From Chalara sp. BL73 (taxonomy: Eukaryota > Ascomycota > Leotiomycetes > Helotiales), in the NCBI GenBank assembly GCA_918026815.1, contig CAKJVC010000012.1, forward strand, positions 1,984,001 through 2,048,000: a stretch of 64,000 bases of DNA. Direction: 5' to 3'. A program made the translations under genes and the position numbers. Positions 58,493 through 64,000 of the stretch are shown piece after piece. How positions within the stretch are numbered: position 1 is the stretch's first letter; each line of letters begins with the position of its first letter. The notes under the pieces are model-generated. The model did no database searches. It was not told the origin of the DNA and saw only the letters and a program-made list of their open reading frames with translations.

Positions 58493-60119
58493 TCACTCCG
58501 AAGAAGGCGACGATGGCAGAAGGGAAGCCGCCTTTCCGAGCAGGCGCCTGGTCACCCAATTTTTGATACGCGCGCCGTGATTTATGAAATGGTTAGTAAT
58601 ATGGTTGCATCTTTCATCGAATGCTTTCCCCTCTTCAAACGCCACGAATACGATGTCCACACAGAAGCCGCAATAGAAAGCGCGAGATATGCCTGATTCA
58701 CCGTATAAGCATAGCTTAGGCCCCTGAACCAGGAGCTCATCTTCGTCGAAACGATGCCCCAAAATGTGACATGTATAGCTTTCGCCGTCGGCAAATAACT
58801 CGGGAGGGTTGTCTGGATCTTTACTCGAGAAGCAATATATACAAGTACACACCCAAGGTGCGTAGTGTTGATTCTGCTCGTGTCGTTTCCAGTCGTACTT
58901 GCTTCCAAATGCTCTTGAACACAAAGGGAAAGTGCATCCATATGGCCTTTCATGCCTTCTCATATGCTTCCTACGTTTCGTTAGCGCCGGTCGCGGAGAG
59001 GGTAAAGAATCACCCGTACCGAACTTCACTTGGACGTCCTCTAAACTTATTGCAGACCTTGCAAGCTGTAACCTTATCCGAAGTACTCAGCTCTTTAATA
59101 GTCGGAATATCACAAGAAAGTATAGAAGGAATATCAGAAGGGATTCTAGAAGGGGTTCTAGAAGGAGGGAATAACCCAGCTAATTCACTTGGCCTAAAGT
59201 TGCTTTGACTTTGAAGTTTCTCTGTCATAGTCGTGAGGTCAATTTGTGGAGAAGATGATTCCGTGAAATTTTGAGTGCCTTCAACACTATGTTCAGATTG
59301 TGCGACTGGATTTGTCCTTGGTTTCGTGGCTTGAATTTCGTCTCCCTTGCTTGACTTATCTGGTAGATGATAGAACCACAAGTCTAGATTCAGCCATACG
59401 TTATCCGAAAAATCCACACTAGGGTCCCCATACCACATAACTATATACGGATTTGCATGGCGATGAAACCTTTCAAGATGAGATACAAGGAACAAATGTT
59501 TCTCGTATATCGTCTTCGTAGCACATAAAGGGCATATCCACGTATGCTCGTGGGCAGTCTCATTGTGACGAGCCAAGTCAATCAGTCGATCGAATAGTTT
59601 ACCACAAGTTTCTTCTTTCGACGGATGGTTTCGAGTACACTTGATAGGTCCAAGTTCGGTGGCGAAGCCGACTTCGAGGTTTTGGGCGCTCGGCACACCT
59701 GGACCTTCAGGGTCATCTTGGTAAAGTAGGTAGATCTCTTGAGCATGCTCTGGCCAGCGCTCTTGAATTTGCTCTCCCCAGCAATTGAAGGCTTGAGGAT
59801 CAACACCCTCCTCTGGACTTGATGGGTCTTGCCCAGGTGACGGAGTGTAGTATTGTGACTCTGGGCGAAAAGGGGACTGGTCACGCGAGAAACTGGGATT
59901 TGGTGTCTCGGATCGCGATCTTGAATCCTCTATATGCCGCCTCCCAGCCTCAGAAAGAAGCTCGGATAGCAAAGAAGAGCTGGGTGTCGTTAGCCTCTAG
60001 TTCTGAAGAAGAGTCGGCTATACCTACTTGGAGTCTTTTCGATGCAGAGTCCGACCTCTCTTCATATCCATCCAGTCAAGCTGAGGAGAATCCTCTCTAA
60101 AATCTCTACTCTGAGCCAT
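58493..60119 (-). CDS. C2H2 zinc-finger protein
   Basis: Exons 60119-60028, 59979-59020 and 58970-58493 total 1530 nt (509 residues). Both introns (48 and 49 nt) have a GCTAAC branch site. The N-terminus (MAQSRDFREDSPQLDWMDMK) and the Ser/Pro-rich part look disordered. A first Cys/His block lies around residues 145-205 (WICPLCATKTIY, then HLFLVSHLERFHRH). Two classic fingers follow the last intron junction: CKVCNKFRGRPSEVRKHMRR with H, then GCTFPLCSRAFGSKYDWKRH with H. The final part has further Cys/His pairs (CTCIYCFSS, CHILGHRFDEDELL). The fungal family joining these fingers is often of unknown role; a DNA- or protein-binding regulator is likely. The fingers show the intron assignment is right. 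Confidence 0.8.
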
Positions 60120-61402
60120 GTTTGCTAACAACGGATCATTGAAGGATCCAGGTACTTTCTTAGGTACTGGCCCAAGAAAGTAGTATGCAACCGCCAATTG
60201 AGGACAGTAGTCAAAAATAATGATTATGAAATGGCTTCAGAGGATTTCGAAAGACAAGAACCCAAAGATGGGCAAAATGTGTTGCTAAGATATGAATTAC
60301 TCGAGAGGACTTTCGCCATATACTTTATAGTCCGCTTGCCTTTTCCAGCGAATGGGTCTTTGGTTCGCATTCATGCAGCAGAAGCGACAGGATGATCACC
60401 TGCATTTTGAGCTGCAGGTTCGCCCAATCGCTTTCATCGCCAACGCCGACGCCACAAGGCTGAAGAAATTTGAGTTTGACGATACCTACGTGTTGCGAAC
60501 TTGTAATTTATTTCGCTGTTGTGTAATTTCTGAAAGATATCTCGCTATAGATTCACGTCTTGCAACGCCTTTTGCTTGATTGCAATGATCGGTGACCCAT
60601 TATAGGGAGCGAGAAGACGACGAAGAATGGTTATCGACACATCGATAGTGCGTGTGCTCTGCCAGCATTAACAGCCTGAGGCATTCATGGTGTTAAAGTG
60701 AGGTATATTTTAACATTCAAAAATGATATGTTTTGAGGAGAGTCAAGAGACTGCCAAATCCGCAAGCAGAGACTCGTCGCTTTGGCGAAGCGGTAATCGA
60801 GGGAAGGAGATTGGTGGTACAAGGCTCGTGGCTTGTTGACGCGCCTAACTTGTAGATAATGTTTGGGTAGGTTGTGCTTTTGGCTGTCAAGTCGTTGTAC
60901 ATTACGGGATATAGGGCCCTGCATCATATCGTGGCGGGATATGCCATTCAGGGGCAGCCATCCGAGTAAAAGAATAACATGACAAGCAATCCATTGAGTT
61001 CCACTGGGCAAACAAACAAAGTAACCTGGCTTACTAATGAAAGAATGGCAGAGAAGCTGGCTATTCTCTAGTTTATAGGATGGGGGCCACGATCCAAAAA
61101 CGGCACCAAGCTCACTAGAGCTAATGGAGAAGTCTGATCGATATGCTAATTCCTCAGCTAGAGAAAGTACGTCTTCATGCCGCCTACCTGATGAACTTAG
61201 TTACGAAATCAAGAAATCTTTATTTCGGACATGGAATTCTTCATCATTCGCTTGCCCCTTCCGCCCTGGCGGGCCTGAATGTATGTTTTACAACGCCACC
61301 TTTCCCCTAAAAGCTATTTACAAGAACATATATTGACTTTCGACCAGTTCATCTGGTTCGATCAGGTATCTTTCTCTTTTGTTTACTCTTTCTCAATTCG
61401 GT
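60120..61402. other. Intergenic stretch
   Basis: No convincing gene; several short frames on both strands are without family-like text. Confidence 0.4.
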
Positions 61403-63752
61403 TTATGCCGCACCGCCACAACCAGTGGCGGCAGGTTGGGCAGAAGCAATAGGCTGACCGGCACTGGAAGGTCGTCTACGGTTCGTACTCTGGCGTGTAT
61501 GCCGGCTGCGAGTTGGTCTTGGAGGGCGCCCGAAGATGGTGGATAGGGAGCCACTTGGGATGATGATTGACGATGGGCTTGGGTTGGAGGTTGGAATGGC
61601 AGCTTGAGAGGACGAGATCCTGGCAGAGGAGGACGTCTGGATTGCGGATGTTGCTACTATAGACGAAGTTGGAATGGCCGCGGATGCCGAGGAGGCTGGG
61701 TTGACTGCTGAAGAAACAACTGCAGATGTCGGTACGGCAGGCTTGGTTGTTGAGGATGAAGTGATGGCTGGAATGGGGACGACTGTAGCAGTCGATATGA
61801 TGACTACTGCTGAGGAAGATGAGGAGGAAACAACTTTCGTCTCAACACCAACCGCAGTGCTTGAAGGAATAACAGCTACAGATGAGGAAGCAACTGGCGC
61901 CACAGTGCTGGAAGCCTTAATACTACTGCTTGCAACAGCAGCGGCCCCGCCAGCCCCAGCCCCAGCGCAAGCAAAACTCATCTTAGTAGTCAAAGTTCCC
62001 TTATCCTTTGGCTTGCTCAAATCCCACGTCTGATCAACGTAAGGCCAGCAGATCCTGTTCCCGACAACAGCCATATCACCGCTGACCGTTACACCAGTGG
62101 TATCAGTAACTGTAGCGCCAACCTTGGCACCGGTGGCATCCACGAACTGGAAGCCCGTTCCGCCGAATTTTCCTGTGCAGCTCAGGGGTACAGGTTGACA
62201 ATCGGGAGATTCAAGGACTTCCCATGTGACCAGCGAGAGGGTTGAATTCAGTGTAGCGACGTGGACGTTCTGGTGATCGACCGAATCAGACTTGGTGATC
62301 CAGTTAACTTGGGAATCTCCTTCCGCAGCGCCGACAGTGGAGGACGCTTCAGCGCCGGTAAGTTTAGATTTTGAGGACAGGGTTGCAATGGCGACGTTGT
62401 GGTTGAGCCAGCGAGGCGAGCATTGAGTGTAAGGGGCCGCCATCCAGGAGTCGGTATAGAGATTGAGAGCGCCGCGGGATTGCCAGGCGAAGATGTACGA
62501 GGTGGTGCCGAGGAAGAGCGCCAGATTGCTGTAGGAGCCAGACATGCCTCCCACTATTACATCATATATCAGCATTTATTCTACTTAATCTCCTCTACCA
62601 TTCGGTGATAGGAATTAAACTTACTAGGTTCTCCGCTAACACCATTCGTAGTGTTCTCGTTAGCAATCTTAACTCCTGACATATATCTAGTCTCGGTATT
62701 CAACCAGATAGCACCATGGTCTTCAGCGCAGATTGATGCGAAAGGAGGAGCGTCGGCGGCTTCGAGTCCGATACCTGTGTTGTGGGAGCAACCGAACGTG
62801 CTTGCAGAAGGGATGTCTTGTCGAGCACCATTGTCGTTGACGTATTGGATCGAGTCTCCAAAATGGCCGGATGCATAGCCTGAGTAAGCTTGAAGACGTC
62901 AGTGATTGTGGATAGGAATGAGAGATCTGGCGAAGATTCTCTTCATCTTCATGAAGATGCTTGACGATATCGTGAGAGCAAATCAGGCTTTATGATTCTT
63001 CTTGCATGAAAGGAGAATATACATCTTTCGTCCAACACTTGTTGAGGCTGAAGATATGCCTTCCCAATAGTTCAGAGAATATCTTTTCTATAAGGCGGGA
63101 AGGTGCCAGGCCCCGGGATTAAATCAGGAGCGGAAAACAAACCAGCAACAACAAAATAAGCCGCATAGAGTCCGGAAGCAGCAGAATAGACAAGATCCCC
63201 ATTCGCCTCAGCAGTATCCGTCAACTTTTTTTTATATCAGCATGGTTTCCTAAGTTCTTTAAAATCGTCACTTACCCCATCAGCAGCATGAACACCTGGT
63301 CCATTCAAAGGTGTCCTCCATGCCTCCACCCCGCCCTTGACCCTGATCAGGGACACGATCGGCGTATTATCAGGTGGCAAGTCCGTCGATCCCGATGCAT
63401 CAACCGTAGCCAGCAACGCAAACCCATCATTCTGTGCTACCAGTCCAGCAGCCTCATAACCTTTGGTGGAATACGGTGTCCCTACAGCCGCGAAAGTAGC
63501 TGTGTCGACCTGCTGTACGCGAACAGTGTTGTAAGTAGAGTCAAGATACGCCAAGTATGCAGACTTTCCATCAGGCGAGACAGAGAAGGGAGTTCGTCGG
63601 TGGTGCGGAAGACCGGTCCAGTATGCGGCTTTGATGGGATCAAAGGATGCGGAGAGAGAAAGAGAGTTCTTGAAAGAGGTGATGACTGGATCGCCGGCAA
63701 CGCAGGCCACGCTGGTCGCCAAGATTGAAGAAAGGAGTGCGGAGAGACGCAT
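61403..63752 (-). CDS. Secreted protein with Ser/Thr-rich tail
   Basis: Exons 63752-63276, 63224-63143, 62888-62625 and 62553-61403 sum to 1974 nt (657 residues). The second intron is long (about 254 nt), the others 51 and 71 nt. Signal peptide: MRLSALLSSILATSVACVAG. The extracellular body has repeated stretches (SVSPDGKSAYLAYLDSTYNT, VRVQQVDTATFAAVG; NVHVATLNSTLSLVTWEVLE) that look like blades of a beta-propeller; this is inference. A Cys pair occurs in SPDCQPVPLSC. The last 190 residues are a low-complexity Ser/Thr/Val/Ala region, probably O-glycosylated, ending GCGGAA without a clear GPI-anchor tail. The acceptor of the third exon is ambiguous, since two AGs nine bases apart both keep the frame. 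I know of fungal relatives without assigned function. Confidence 0.75.
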
Positions 63753-64000
63753 GTTGTAGTCTTAAAGATAGGACGCAGCGAAGCCGCAATGAAAAGAAAG
63801 AGGGCACGAAAAGAATGTGGTGAAGTAAAGAAAGGTCTGGGAAGACTGAGGAGAAAGGAAGAGATGACCTAGACTTCGCCTTATGTATATGGGCTGGCCT
63901 ACTCTCGAAATCAGAGTTCACAGGCATCGTACCGTCAGAACATAAAATTTCCGAATAAGTTCAGAGGGAGTTTCAAGCAGAAAGGGTGGAAAGGAAAGAT
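63753..64000. other. Promoter region of secreted protein gene
   Basis: The 5' region of the gene ending at 63752, CT-rich on the coding strand. No TATA box stands out. Confidence 0.35.

Noticed and set aside
61674..62033. 119-residue plus-strand ORF rich in Ala/Thr/Glu
   Set aside because: It is the reverse reading of the Ser/Thr-rich tail of the secreted protein.

Overview
The window looks like nuclear DNA of a filamentous ascomycete (Pezizomycotina). A helotialean or other leotiomycete is my best guess, based on protein style only. The signs are short introns (about 43-65 nt, one of about 254 nt) with RCTRAC-type branch sites (GCTAAC, GCTGAC, CTAAT), three heterokaryon-incompatibility (HET) loci, several Zn2Cys6 or C2H2 regulators, small secreted cysteine proteins, and long AT-rich gaps. 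For most spliced genes I worked out the exons by hand and checked that the summed exon lengths are divisible by three. No tRNA, rRNA or CRISPR was recognised.

Layout. 0-3.7 kb: an AT-rich gap with a small repeat, a decayed ankyrin-type gene and a conserved fungal ORF. 3.7-8.1 kb: no convincing gene. 8.1-14.3 kb: a paralog-like succinate dehydrogenase flavoprotein gene with a GC-AG intron and a one-base frame break, a HET gene, and a 3-ketodihydrosphingosine reductase. 16.2-24.8 kb: a lineage-specific gene, an MFS transporter, a fungal regulator-like protein, an NmrA-like protein and a MITE with TA target sites. 24.8-32.1 kb: a large protein with a degenerate riboflavin-kinase-like C-terminus, a tail-anchored protein and a membrane-spanning HET protein. 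33.0-38.4 kb: a tiny secreted cysteine protein gene that seems cut short by an in-frame stop, and a 1365-residue GMC oxidoreductase/hydrolase fusion. 40.5-51.7 kb: gene fragments, a truncated Zn2Cys6 regulator, a secreted protein, an AflR-like Zn2Cys6 regulator divergent from an SDR, and a HET pseudogene. 52.7-63.8 kb: a GNAT acetyltransferase, an aldo-keto reductase, NADP-dependent glutamate dehydrogenase, a C2H2 zinc-finger protein and a secreted protein with a Ser/Thr-rich tail.

The genes do not form an obvious pathway or secondary-metabolite cluster: there is no PKS, NRPS or terpene synthase. The window is better read as housekeeping metabolism (SDHA-like, KDSR, GDH) mixed with fast-evolving accessory genes. 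The most unusual items are the SDHA-like gene, the small secreted gene with a stop just before a still-intact last exon, the MITE, and three genes broken at homopolymer runs, which raises the question of decay versus assembly error.
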